From Alligator mississippiensis (Eukaryota > Chordata > Crocodylia > Alligatoridae), in contig NC_081824.1 in NCBI RefSeq assembly GCF_030867095.1, positions 351,824,203-351,888,202 of the forward strand: a DNA stretch of 64,000 bases, read 5' to 3'. Below the pieces are notes generated by a model. It saw nothing but the letters and a program-made list of their open reading frames with translations, was not told the origin of the DNA and did not search any database. Position numbers and translations under genes: made by a program. Shown in pieces: positions 53,401 to 63,300 of the stretch (the first letter of the stretch is position 1; every line of letters begins with the position of its first letter).

Positions 53401-56400
53401 CCGACTGGGAAGTAGTTGCAGCACTCCTGGAGGTGACTGTGGTGCTTCATCTGGCAATCCCTCTCCCTGGCCAGTACTCGCAGCAGGGCATTGACGCTCC
53501 CATCTGTCCCCCCTGCCCATTGCTTAAGCAGGGAGTGCGGTCCGTCGGGGTGCACCAACACTTTCAGGGGCTGCATGTGTACCCCTGTGCACCCCCTACA
53601 CGTCACCACTGAGAGCAGCAAAGTATGGACCCTGGACTTCTGAAAAGCAGACTTTAACTCAGGGAACTGATGGGCAGGATCCCCTGGGAGGCCAGTCTGA
53701 GTGGGAAAGGAATCCAGGCGAGCTGGTTGTGTTTTAAAGAAATCTTACTGAGGGCACAGAAACAAACCATCCTGATGCGCAGGAAGAATAGCAAATGTGG
53801 CAAGCAACCAGCTTGGCTTAGCGAAGAACTTTTTGGTGAACTTAAAAAAGTAAGCTTACAAGAAGTGGAAGCTTGGACAAACAACTTGGGAGGAGTATAA
53901 GAGTACTGCTCAGGCATGCAGGGATGATGTCAGGAAGACCAAAGCTCAATTGGAGTTGCAGCTAGCAAGGGACAAGAAGGGTTTCTACAAGTATTTTAGC
54001 AACAAGAGGAAGGTCAGGGAAAATGTGGGTCCATTACTGAATGGGAGAGGCAACCTAGTGACAGATGATGAGGAAAAGGTTAAAATACTCAATGCCTTTT
54101 TTACCTAGGTCTTCACAGGCAAAGTCAGCTCCCCGACTACTGCACCAGGCAGTACAGTTTGGGGAGGAGGTGAGCAGCTAACAGTGACAAAAGAACAGGT
54201 TAGGGACTATTTAGAAAAGCTAGACGTGTACAAGTCCATGGGGCTGGATGCACTGCATCTGAGGATGCTAAGGGAGTTGGCTGATGTGGTTTAGAGCCAT
54301 TGGCCATTTTGTTTGAAAACTTGTGGCAATCAGGGAAGGTTCTGGATGATTGGAAAAGGCAAACATAGTGCCCATCTTTAAGAAAGGGAAGAAGGAGGAT
54401 TCAGGGAACTCCTGACCAGTCAGCTTCACCTCAGTCCCTGGAAAAATCATGGAGGAGGTCCTCAAAGAATCCATTTCTAAGTACTTGAAGGAGAACAAGG
54501 TGATTAGGAACAATCAGCATGGATTCACTAAGGGCAAGCCATGCCTGACCAATTTGATTGCCCTCTATGATTAGATAACTGGCTCTGCGGATGTGGGGAA
54601 AACAGTGGACATAATATATCTTGATTTTAGCAAAGTTTTTGATACTGTCTCTCACAGCTTTCTTGTAAGCAAGCTGAGGAAGTATGGGTTGGATGAATGG
54701 ACTGTAAGTTAGAAAGCTGGCTGGATTGTCAGGCTGAATGGGTGTTGGGATCACTGGCTTAATGTCTAGCTGGCACCCAGTATCAAGTGGAGTGCCCCAG
54801 AGGTCAGTCCTGGGGATGGGATGGAGTGCACCCTCAGCAAGTTTATGGATGACACCAAGCTGGGGAGAGTAGTAGATACTCTGGAGGGTAGGGCTAGGAT
54901 TCAGAATGACCTAGACAAATTGGAGGATTGGGCCAAAAGGCATCTCATGAGGTTCAGCAAGGACAAGTGCAAAGTCCTGCACTTGGGATGGAAGAATCCC
55001 ATGCACCACTACATCCAGGAGACTTGATTGGTTAAGCAGCAGCTCTGTGGAGAAGGACCTGGGGGTTACAGTGAACAATAAGATGGATATGAGTCAGCAG
55101 TGTTCCTTTGTTGCCAAGAAGGTTAACAGCATACTGGGCTGCATTAGTAGGAGTGTTGCCAGTAGGTCAAGGAAGTAATTATTCCCCTCTATTTTGTGCT
55201 GGTGATGACATATCTGGAGTACTATGTCCAGGTTTGTGCCCCCCCCCCCAACTATACAAAGGATGTGGACAAGCTGGAGAGAGTCCAGAAGAGAGCAATG
55301 ATGTTTCGGGGCTGGGGTACATGACTTCTGAGGAGAGGCTGAGGGAACTGGGTTTATTTAGTTTGGAGAAGAGAAGACTGAATGGTGATTTGATAGCAGC
55401 CTTTAACTCCCGCAAGGGTGGGCCTTAAGAGGATGGAGCTAGACTCTTCTCAGTGGTGGCAGATGACAGAACAAGGAGCAATGGTTTCAAGGTGCAGCAA
55501 GGAAAGTTTAGGTTAGATATTAGGAAGAATTTTCTCCTTAGGAGGGTAGTGAAGCACTGGAACAGGTTACTCAGAGAGGTGGTGGAATTTCCATCCTTGG
55601 AGGTTTTTAAGGCCCTTCTTGACAAAGCCCTGGCTGGAATGATCTAGTTGGAGATGGTCCTGCTTTGAGCAGGGATTTGGATTAGATGACCTCTTGAGGT
55701 CCCTTCCAACCCTAATTTTCTATGATTCTATGATCTCACAGGCTGCACATTGTAGACTGACATGTTCTAGATACTAATCTAGGATGAAAATCAAAACTGT
55801 ACCAAAACAGGCAAACTCAGAAGATTACCTTTGGTCAATTTACAGAAATATAACAAAGTGGCTCAAACATTTTCGGACTTGACATTAATGCTCCATTAAT
55901 TGATGAAACAGGAGAACTTCGGTGGTTTCCACGAAAAGGATGAAATACCATGTCTAGCTTCCAGGTTCTCTTTAAGCAGTTTAATAGACTCCAAAATAGT
56001 TTGGAAATGCTCCCCAAATAACTAATGATTAGTGTAGATATTAGCTACCTGGGAGCAGGGCAAAAAAATAACTTAACCTTGAGCATAGCCTCAAACCTTT
56101 CTAAACTATCGGCATTATAAAAATAAGGGACTCCAAAATTAATCCTTCTCCAGAAATTAAACAGACATAAAGAACATAACTTTTGCTATACTGAATTGCA
56201 TACAAAAGATCCTAAGAGCATTTTAATAGATTAGTTTTTCTGAAAATATGTATACTCTTTCTTTAAGAACGTACCAAGGTGGAGGGAGTTAGAAATCGTT
56301 CAATACTGGCAGAAGCTCTGTAGCGAAGTGGAGAAGTTTAAGGTATAAAAAGTCTTACTTATTTAAAAAAGTTTCCTTTAACACTAGAAGCAAGCCTTCC

Positions 56401-59400
56401 TGAGACTTTTTTATGGTTTATCATATAAGAAATTCCAATTATACTTAAATCTGGAAATTTGCCAACAAGGCAAAGTTATGCAGAACTTGCACTTCATCAC
56501 ACTGTTGGTGGACATAACTATCTAGACATAAGTTTGACCCGGCTTAACACCTAACAGCACTCTGAGTAGGAGGATGCATGCAGTAGTCTTGGCCCATTCA
56601 CCCCCATGGAAGCGGACACATAAATACAGCCCTGCAGCCTCCTTCCTGCCACCTCAACCCTCATATTTGGAGTAGACTCCTCCTACAACATAGATCTCAT
56701 TGCTGCTCTTAACCCTGGGAGGAGGAGGAGTCACAGAATGGGGCCATGATGCAGGTTGGTGCTGCAGGGCATCAAACCATGGGAGGAATTGTACTGTGGT
56801 GTGTGCACAGCCCCAGATTGCCCCAGAGAACAAAATTGCCTTGAGAACAAAAAAAGAGAGAGCCCATTCAATGCAACTGCATCTAGTTAAGTATATTAGT
56901 AGTTTTGGTTTTATTGTCTTCACAGTTTAATTAATTCTTAAATCATTGTTTTTATAATGACCTCTCTTGGGTTTGCGTAAATGGTTTCCCACACATTCTT
57001 GAAGACATAATAAATAGCAGTTGGATATTTAAATTAATATTTCAACAGAATACACTACTCAAAAACTCCTATAAAATGCATAATCCTCAGTGTAATGGCC
57101 ATGACATTGTCATTCTGCAAATGGAAATGAAATAGTCTGCTTACCAAAGTAACCATTCCAAAATATTTTCTGAAAGAAATAAAAAAAGTTATTTTTTTCT
57201 AAAACTGACTATTTTTTTCCACAAATATTTTGTCACAGCAAAAGCACAGCAAAGAATAAGTATTATATTTTAAGCTTAAAGAATCATTATGGATCTAGTC
57301 TTACAAGCTCGATTGACAAAAGCACCATTAAATGAAATGGGAGTTTTCCTTTAGTCAGAGGACAGGATCTGAACCTGATGCTTTATTTCAGAATAAGTAA
57401 ATCACTGCGAAAAAATATTAGGGAAGAAAAGGTCTGTGTTGTGTGTAAGAGATGTCTGGGCATTAGTATGTGATAATCAGTGACAACACCAAACCCCTTC
57501 AGCACTGAAGATCTGAAGTCTGAAGAACATTCATTTGTCTTGTCCCCTGCTGTGCCTTGCCAAGCACTTGGGAAGAAACTGTCAGTCACTCGCTCCCACC
57601 AGTACTCCAAAGAGCAGAAAGTTGGATCAGGTGAGCTTTGTTGTGTACTGCATCACATGGCCTGGATTGTAGCGCTTTTCAATACATCGCCAACCCTCCA
57701 ACCACTAAGCTACCCACACAGCCCCACCTCCCACCCAGTTGCCTTTGGCATCCTCTCCATCTGCCTCCCTTACTGTTCTTGCAGATAGGTCCCTGGGATA
57801 AAATGCATACTGTGCACTGCTGGCAGGTGGCACAATGCATGGTGCTGCAAAAAGAAACATCTGGCACAAGGTGGGCTGCCCTCCTGATCATGGCTGCTAG
57901 TTCTCCTTGCTGGGAAGACACCACTCTCTCATGCTACTCCCTTTGCATCTGCTCTCTTCCCTCATTTCACTACTGTGGCAAGAAAATACTTCAGTACAAA
58001 GTACAATGTACAATACTTTTGCCCTGCAAAGAAATCTAGGTAGTGTATTGTAGGCACAGTGGCAGTGTGAACTGCTTCCTATCTATCAAGTAACAAACAG
58101 TAAGTGCTCTAATCTTTAGAAAACAAGCAATAAAAAAAATACCTACAAGCTTTTTGTCATCTTCAAACACTTCCCTTGCCTCTTCGAGTGAGCATCTTTC
58201 TTCAAGGCACTCTCTTTCCAAGTTGCCTTGGAGGAACTCCTCAAAAAAAAAGAAACGGGCTCGCTTGGCCCTTGTAATAACTTTGTTTGCATCCTTAGCA
58301 GATAGAAACACTGAAAAAAAAATGTATAACAAGAGCAGGTAATATAATACTGGCATGGACTGAGCTATTAGTTTAGCATCTACAACCCCCAAGTCCCAGG
58401 GAATGTAGAGAGCCAGGGCCATACATATGTCCTTAGTGTTCTTACTCTGCCTCTCTTCTGTCCTGGACCACATGGCAGTCTGGTTCTGATAGAAGCCAAG
58501 TTCCATCAGGTCCACTTACCCAGAACCCTCTGTATCAGCTATAGCTCTACAGTACAGAAATGTTGCATGGCCCTTGTTTTTGTCCAGGTTTGTACAGTGC
58601 CTAAAAAAACAAGAGGGTCCTGGCCTCCAACTAGGGCTTGTCTGCACTATGCAAATATAAATAACCAATGAAAATTAGGACTCTATGTTTAATTTTTCTG
58701 GAGAATTTCTCTTGAAGGAACAATTATGCACATCTCCCTAGCAATAATTCCTGCCCCCCTCCATCCTGACTTGATATTGTCCTCACAAAATAAGTCCTAA
58801 GGAAAGGGCTTTCTCACCTGCTCTGCTGGGTTTGGGTGAGAGAAATGTTGCCAAAGAGACTCCCCACTTAAAAGAGTTAGTAAGCCCCGACCCCTGGAGA
58901 TTTGAAACCTCTCTGCAGAAGTGGAGAGAATTATTTGTGCCAAGTTATTTTTCAGTGTCTCAGCCTGAACTTCTTTCTCTGTTTTGGATTATTCACAGAG
59001 TAAAGATGGCAAAATATGGTCCTTCACCTGTGTGTCAAATAACTTCCATTTTCTGCACAAATTGAAGCCCAACAACGTTCAAAAAACATGATCATAGCTT
59101 ATGCCATATCCTTCTGGTTCCTGGGGCTCCTTCTGGATTTGGATTATCACAATGCCAGAAAAAACTTGGTAACACTTTGGCTGCTGACGTTCTACAACTA
59201 CTGCCTGTCACGTTGACTGGGGCTGTCTCAGCGGCCGTGTTCTCCTACACCTGTCTGTCTCCATGTGTTGTCTCTTGTCTTACACCTAAGTAATAAGCTA
59301 TTGGGGACAAGAACTATTATTTTTTTCTTGTGTTTGTGCAATGTCTATCAGAGTGTGGTCCATGCCTGGGAGGCTCTAGCCATTATGGAGAAAAAAAACC

Positions 59401-59684
59401 CAGCAAATAATAATCATCAATAGTGATAGCAGTAAGAGGAAGATGTTCTGAAATTGTATTTAATGTCTTAGTTAAACCTTTAAAATGAGTCCCATGGAAC
59501 AGAATTATTCTAACAGGGTTTTCAGCATTCAAAAAATATTCTCCATTATACTTTAAAATTCAATTACTGTATTTCACTGACTTTGTATAGTTCATATTTG
59601 CTTTAAGTGGCTAATATTGTATTTTTATCACTAATATGATCTCAGTTGAAAGTCATTTAATATATATATATATATATATGTGTA

Positions 59685-59716
<32 letters not shown>

Positions 59717-60319
59717 TATGTACACTATGGCATATTACATACTTAAGTAGAAATCTGTATTTTTTTCACTCAAACTCCAATTAATAAATGCAGACTTACT
59801 TTCCTTTCTCCCCTTCCTTTTCCTTCTCTGTGGGGTATTCTAGCATATTAATGCAAAAAAGTGTATTTATGCAATTCATGTAAAAATGAGCTTTCTATAT
59901 GAAACAAACTTCTACCATAAACTCATTGTTAGTCCTTACAATAATTAGAAATACTATTTAAGGATAACAAGTGAGGAGTAAAGAGAGTATATTGTGCAAC
60001 ATCAACTGAATGTCATGTCGTCATTTTTTCCAAAAGCTTTTGCCTCAGTAGCTGAATTACAGATTTTACTAAAATGTATCAGAAAACAGGAGAAGATTGG
60101 ATGAACATAAAAACTGCCCACTTTTCAATGATGCCAGCCTGTGCTAGCAAGTAAAAATTACACAAGACAAAGAATATTCTTGTTGGTCCTGTGTGTTTAG
60201 AAGATCAGAACAAAGCCAAATTAAAGTAACATTAAAACGAATGGCATACCTGTCTGTTCTGTCTGAAGAAAAAGGAGGAAAGAAAGAAGAAACCATATTA
60301 TCTGAAAGTGAGTTGCCAT
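43963..60319 (-). CDS. PROZ: Vitamin K-dependent protein Z, complete
   Basis: Protein Z is a liver-secreted plasma glycoprotein that, on membranes, is the cofactor of the serpin ZPI in inhibiting factor Xa. Eight coding exons on the minus strand (60250-60319, 58147-58310, 57145-57169, 50820-50933, 48803-48934, 46521-46612, 44965-45088 and 43963-44480) sum to 1239 nt, or 412 residues plus stop (human about 400). Order: signal peptide about 1-23; propeptide ending RAKR (37-40); Gla domain 41-78; aromatic FWxxY segment 81-85; EGF1 about 88-124; EGF2 about 125-168; linker; pseudo-trypsin domain about 196-412. The His, Asp and Ser triad positions are Ala226 (LTTAAC), Asn (ENNVAL) and a GNFVAADY segment, so it cannot be a protease; human PROZ also lacks His and Ser. 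There is no IVGG activation site. Intron 5 uses a GC donor. No break is seen. Confidence 0.96.
44481..44964. other. PROZ: PROZ intron 7
   Basis: A 484-bp GT-AG intron between the two pseudoprotease exons. I see no gene or repeat in it. Confidence 0.75.
44965..45088 (-). CDS. PROZ: PROZ coding exon 7 (pseudoprotease, His57 region)
   Basis: Residues 200-240 plus one base of Gly241 ([20 protein letters not shown] onward to HFVIKVGA). LTTAAC shows Ala226 where active proteases have His57 in LTAAHC. The acceptor is cttttaaag and the donor is GCTG/GTAGGT. Confidence 0.95.
45089..46520. other. PROZ intron 6
   Basis: No gene. A hAT-like fragment starts near 45663 (GTCAGGCATGGGTAATTTGT) and an old CR1-like tail near 46000-46130 (GGACACTGGACATGATGGAC). 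The rest is unassigned. Confidence 0.5.
46521..46612 (-). CDS. PROZ: PROZ coding exon 6 (linker)
   Basis: Completes Asp169 and encodes residues 170-199 ([20 protein letters not shown] onward to REFPWQ). The CACG cysteine ties the light chain to the pseudoprotease domain in the family. The acceptor is acggccag and the donor is CAG/GTATTT. Confidence 0.94.
47742..47760 (+). repeat. 19-base G homopolymer
   Basis: An uninterrupted run of G within PROZ intron 5. It is error-prone in sequencing and can form G-quadruplex structures. Confidence 0.9.
48061..48505. mobile_element. hAT-like nonautonomous element
   Basis: Begins CAAGGGTGTCAAACATATGC and ends GAGTTTGCCACCCCTG, an inverted pair. Flanking octamers TTCTGAAG and CTCTAAAT agree at 5 of 8 positions, consistent with an old target duplication. 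The interior is rich in GCTGCTTG-type repeats. Confidence 0.7.
48803..48934 (-). CDS. PROZ: PROZ coding exon 5 (EGF2)
   Basis: Residues 125-168 plus one base of Asp169. Motifs are ENECHH, GCQHFC and [18 protein letters not shown]. The acceptor is gtgtttag. The donor is AAAG/GCAAGT, a GC donor; using the nearby GT 4 nt downstream would put exon 6 out of frame. Confidence 0.93.
48935..50819. other. PROZ intron 4
   Basis: No gene. A GC-rich block of unknown origin at about 49130-49860 abuts a CR1 3' fragment at 49860-50391. CTCCTCCTCCTCCTCCTG-type repeats occur near 49300. Confidence 0.65.
49860..50391 (+). mobile_element. CR1 LINE 3' fragment
   Basis: It encodes recognisable ends of the CR1 ORF2: [12 protein letters not shown]-like region with internal loss, then [20 protein letters not shown] and [10 protein letters not shown]. 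It ends with the CR1 tail CCCTTTCAGCCCTAATGTCT. It is 5'-truncated with an internal deletion. Confidence 0.88.
50820..50933 (-). CDS. PROZ: PROZ coding exon 4 (EGF1)
   Basis: Residues 87-124 plus one base of Ala125. Six cysteines fit the EGF pattern ([20 protein letters not shown], then [12 protein letters not shown]). The acceptor is cattcag and the donor is CTAG/GTAAGT. The position before IRSY corresponding to the hydroxylated Asp of calcium-binding EGFs is present as Asp104. Confidence 0.95.
   Translation of the reverse strand: MAASAPQIHVCIMARAWTTFAVTHAVALVAMKETTVN
51965..55734 (+). mobile_element. CR1 LINE, 5'-truncated, with ORF1 esterase and ORF2 remnants
   Basis: About 3.77 kb including an inserted element. 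ORF1 remnant: [20 protein letters not shown] and [12 protein letters not shown], an SGNH/GDSL-esterase-like domain, closing near 52480. ORF2 remnant: endonuclease parts ([38 protein letters not shown]), then reverse transcriptase parts ([55 protein letters not shown], where active elements have FADD). Several in-frame stops and shifts make it dead. The 3' end is the CR1 tail finishing TCTATGATTCTATGAT. Confidence 0.93.
53286..53610. mobile_element. 325-bp nonautonomous DNA element nested in the CR1
   Basis: It interrupts CR1 ORF2 right after the endonuclease. The octamer GAGAGCAG flanks both sides perfectly (53278-53285 and 53611-53618), an 8-bp target duplication as in hAT. Ends are CCATGGTCGACTGGTG and CACGTCACCACT, weakly inverted. 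It carries the CACCCCTGTGCACCCCC-like right end in reverse. Confidence 0.8.
57145..57169 (-). CDS. PROZ: PROZ coding exon 3 (25-nt aromatic-stack exon)
   Basis: Residues 79-86 (KIFWNGYF) plus one base of Gly87. It is 25 nt and carries the FWxxY motif that links Gla and EGF1 domains in this family. The acceptor is ttctttcag and the donor is TTTG/GTAAGC. Size, phase (0 to 1) and motif all match the family's micro-exon. Confidence 0.9.
57170..58146. other. PROZ intron 2
   Basis: No gene and no repeat I can name. Confidence 0.65.
58147..58310 (-). CDS. PROZ: PROZ coding exon 2 (propeptide and Gla domain)
   Basis: Completes Val24 and encodes residues 25-78. The propeptide ends RAKR. The Gla domain aligns residue for residue with human PROZ: Glu at mature positions 7, 8, 15, 17, 20, 21, 26, 27, 30 and 33, and the Cys18-Cys23 pair ([12 protein letters not shown]). 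Mature positions 3-6 are four Phe, encoded by TTC plus nine T. The acceptor is tttttcag and the donor is CTT/GTAGGT. Confidence 0.95.
58555..58655 (+). repeat. MIR/L2-type tail, short copy
   Basis: Reads GTTTGTACAGTGCCTAA then GAGGGTCCTGGCCTCCAACT and AGGGCTTG, close to the common amniote tail pattern. Confidence 0.6.
59215..59425 (+). repeat. MIR/L2-type SINE copy
   Basis: Reads TAATAAGCTATTGGGGACAA, TTGTGTTTGTGCAATG, GGTCCATGCCTGGGAGGCTC and ends in an AATAATAATC-like tail. It is the best of the three copies in the window. Confidence 0.65.
59660..59731 (+). repeat. TA/TG dinucleotide microsatellite
   Basis: About 20 bases of TA repeat followed by about 50 bases of TG repeat with a few TATG interruptions. 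Confidence 0.95.
60250..60319 (-). CDS. PROZ: PROZ coding exon 1 (signal peptide)
   Basis: Residues 1-23 plus one base of Val24 ([20 protein letters not shown], then EQT). The ATG is at 60319-60317. It is a hydrophobic signal peptide and the donor is ACAG/GTATGC, phase 1, as in coagulation-factor relatives. Confidence 0.9.
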
Positions 60320-63300
60320 TTTTGATCCTCTGAGAGAGTTAACTGTAGCTCACTGGCATTCCTGTAGTTCTTTTGGGAAGTTGCTACATGAGAAATGCTG
60401 AAGTGTAAAGTTCAGTAACTCATGGGAAAACAAAGCCTCTGCTAGTAATGCCTGCACTCAGTGTCAATACATACTACTTAAAAAAACAAGGTTAATGGTC
60501 CAGCTGGATTGCCAGTCTAGAAAGGAGGGTTTTTTGATAGCCTCTTATCTTTTTGGCTAGGCACAGACACGACATATAAACCTGCTTAAGCAATCAGAAA
60601 CTGGTTTAAGCCCGTAACAAAACTTAAGTTCAGTGCGCATAAACCAGTTTCAAAATGGCTGAAACTGGTTTAAGATAAACCTTGTTGAATGTAGTATCAG
60701 ACTTAACTGATTTGGGTCAAACCAGTTTATGCAATGTCTGTCCCAGACCCCTTCCTCATTTAAGTTAAACCAGAGTCCCCAGCATCCCAGACGCTTTGCA
60801 GCCCTGGGCTGGGCTGTCTGCTCCAGAGAAGAGGGCTGGCCCCATCCCTCAGCTCCCTAACCAGAGCTCCAGCAGAGACTGCAGGCACAGCAGGATCTGC
60901 CTGGCTTGCCCCTGCCCCACACCCCCTCACTGCTAACTGGTCAAGCAGGGATACCCAACTCCCTCCTTCCCTCTCTCCCATCTCCCACAGTAGGACCCCA
61001 GCCCAATGGACCCTAGGCATGTGGTAAGCTAGCTAATGCTGAGAGGTGTCTCCATGTGTGTGTCTCCAATTTCACTGGGACAGGAAGACAGAACAGTGCC
61101 TGCTTAGGCTTTTAGGAGCTAATCAACAGGTTAGCTGGTAATGACCCTCCAGTCCTTCCTTGCAAAAAACTAATGAGAGAGGTTTTTTATTTTGTTGATG
61201 GGCTGATAAATGCTGTGTTATGAGGTCCCTGCTGGTTCCCTTACCTGTCAGGTTTGTAGTATGAAGAAGGAGGGAGAGGGAGATTGAAAAGCTCAGTATC
61301 ACCAACAGATGCATTCACTGCACCCCATCCCTGCCTTTGCCTCAGAGTCCTAGCCAGGGGCTGGGGGCTGGCAACACACCTGCCCCCTGAGCAGGGAGTG
61401 GGGAAAAGCCTGGGACTGTGCAGGCAGGGTGGGGGTTTAAACCACTCCCTAACTGGAGGTCCTGCTGACGCCTGGCCATGCCCCAACCCACTCCCAGCTC
61501 AGCACTTTGGAAGGAAAGAGAGGGCTGCTCCAGCACCCCCTGGCTTCTAGCCTGAGCCACCGCAGGAATGTGTCTGCATTTCCTCAATCCAGAGGGAATG
61601 TCTGGGCAGTTGCAAATTGATTCAGTCTAGGCAGGTTAGACTAATCTGCAAAGATTGAGTCAGTTCAGGCTCTGGCTTTTTGAATGTCTGTCCCTAGCCT
61701 ATAAGACAGATGTAGGTGGAAGCAGGTTTGCCAGCTGTCCTGGCAACTGCTGGAGAAGTTCAAATTTTGAGCATTTCCTCATATCCTGGTCCCATTTTGA
61801 ATAATACAGCTAGAGGAGATATGCTAAAAAGCTGAAGGATTTATTGCACTTGGAGTGAAGTACAGGCACAAACCCGAGCAGGGCTCCTAGAAGATTTTTC
61901 AGCAAGGCTGTTTTAGGATTTAGTGAAACAGTTTTTTCCCCACAAACAACTGACCAGGGCAGTAAGGGGCCACACAATTCCTTTAGCTTGCATTTCAGAG
62001 TCTCTGTCAGTCTAGGGTTGTGTTTCCCAATAGATGAACAGATGTTATTCCACTGGAACTCTGTAATAGGTAGAATTAGATTTCTGGAGCTATATTCTCA
62101 CGACACAGACAATCTTCCTTTTTGATGCTGGTGGAACTGCACCTCAGAAAAGTTGGGGAAGGAACTCTTTTTAAAACATTACAGTCTCAACTGCTTGCAG
62201 ACACATGCATGCACATCTGTACAAACTGTAGTGCTGAAACAATGAGTTGCCTGGAAATAGCGCATTCCTGTGGCTGCTTTTACATGTGCAAAGCTCTACA
62301 TTGGTAGCATAAGTTGCCCCACACTTGAAGTACATTGGTGGGTCAGCAAATGGTACATCTATCATGGTAACGGTACAGACATGGACCAAATTGGTTCCTC
62401 TTCACCCTCCTACGCTTGTCTTCTTGATTAGTTATACAGCACAAGCATGCTTTCTTCAATGCATTTAGCTTACAACTGTCTCACCACTTGAGGTCAGCAT
62501 ATCCACAGGACTCAACTGTGAAACCAAAGCAAAGCTGTACTCTGTAAATACATTTTTACAAGCTGGCTATTTTTGCATGTTTTGTTTAAAAAGGAGATCA
62601 ATGTGGGTACAAATTCTTCTTTCAAAACAGCCAAAGAGAACTTCAGAATCTGCATTATGCAATTCCATTTTCATATTAAGGTAGTGTTGAAGCATGCAGT
62701 TGATCCAAAGAACCTCATTATTAGCTACAAAAATCCTTGCCATTTTTTAAAAGTTAACTTGTAATTCCTAAAGAATACTCCCCCTATTGAGTGGCTGTTG
62801 TATGCCTTTGTACCCTTTGGATATAGATCATAATGTGTTCAGTCACATGGGCAAGGCTTTACAGTAAATTCTATACAAAAAAAACAACACTCAGTTCTTG
62901 GAGACATGTAAACATTAATGTGGACCTCCAATATCCATCATCCACCTTCCAACCAGTACTTCCATCTTTCAGTGGTGACTGTGGGGAGAGGAACGGAGAA
63001 CTAATATGCTTAGTGCATTGAATAGATTAATCTGCCCTGACACTAAGAAGGGAGGGGAGTACCACCGAGATGAACAGAGACATCCAGGCCCTTCAAAGAC
63101 TGCTGCAGGCTGTATTTACTTTCCTAGGATGCTCCCATTCATCTGAAAATGTCTTATTAAGAACACATCATTTTTCACTGCTCTGAAGCTGCACAAGGAT
63201 GTGCCCGTGTATGAATACCTAGCTTTGGAGTAGGACTCTGTATCTCCAGTCTCCTGCCTGTTCTTGCCTTTATCTCATACAGGTATCACTGACACTCAAA

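Larger units (their letters stand above)
50934..57144. other. PROZ intron 3
   Basis: A 6.2-kb intron dominated by one CR1 (about 51965-55734). Flanks 50937-51960 and 55740-57144 are AT-rich with no gene; 56510-56930 is a slightly GC-richer unassigned patch. Confidence 0.75.
58311..60249. other. PROZ intron 1
   Basis: No gene. Two MIR/L2-type tails (58555-58655, 59215-59425) and a TA/TG dinucleotide microsatellite (59660-59731) are present. Confidence 0.65.
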
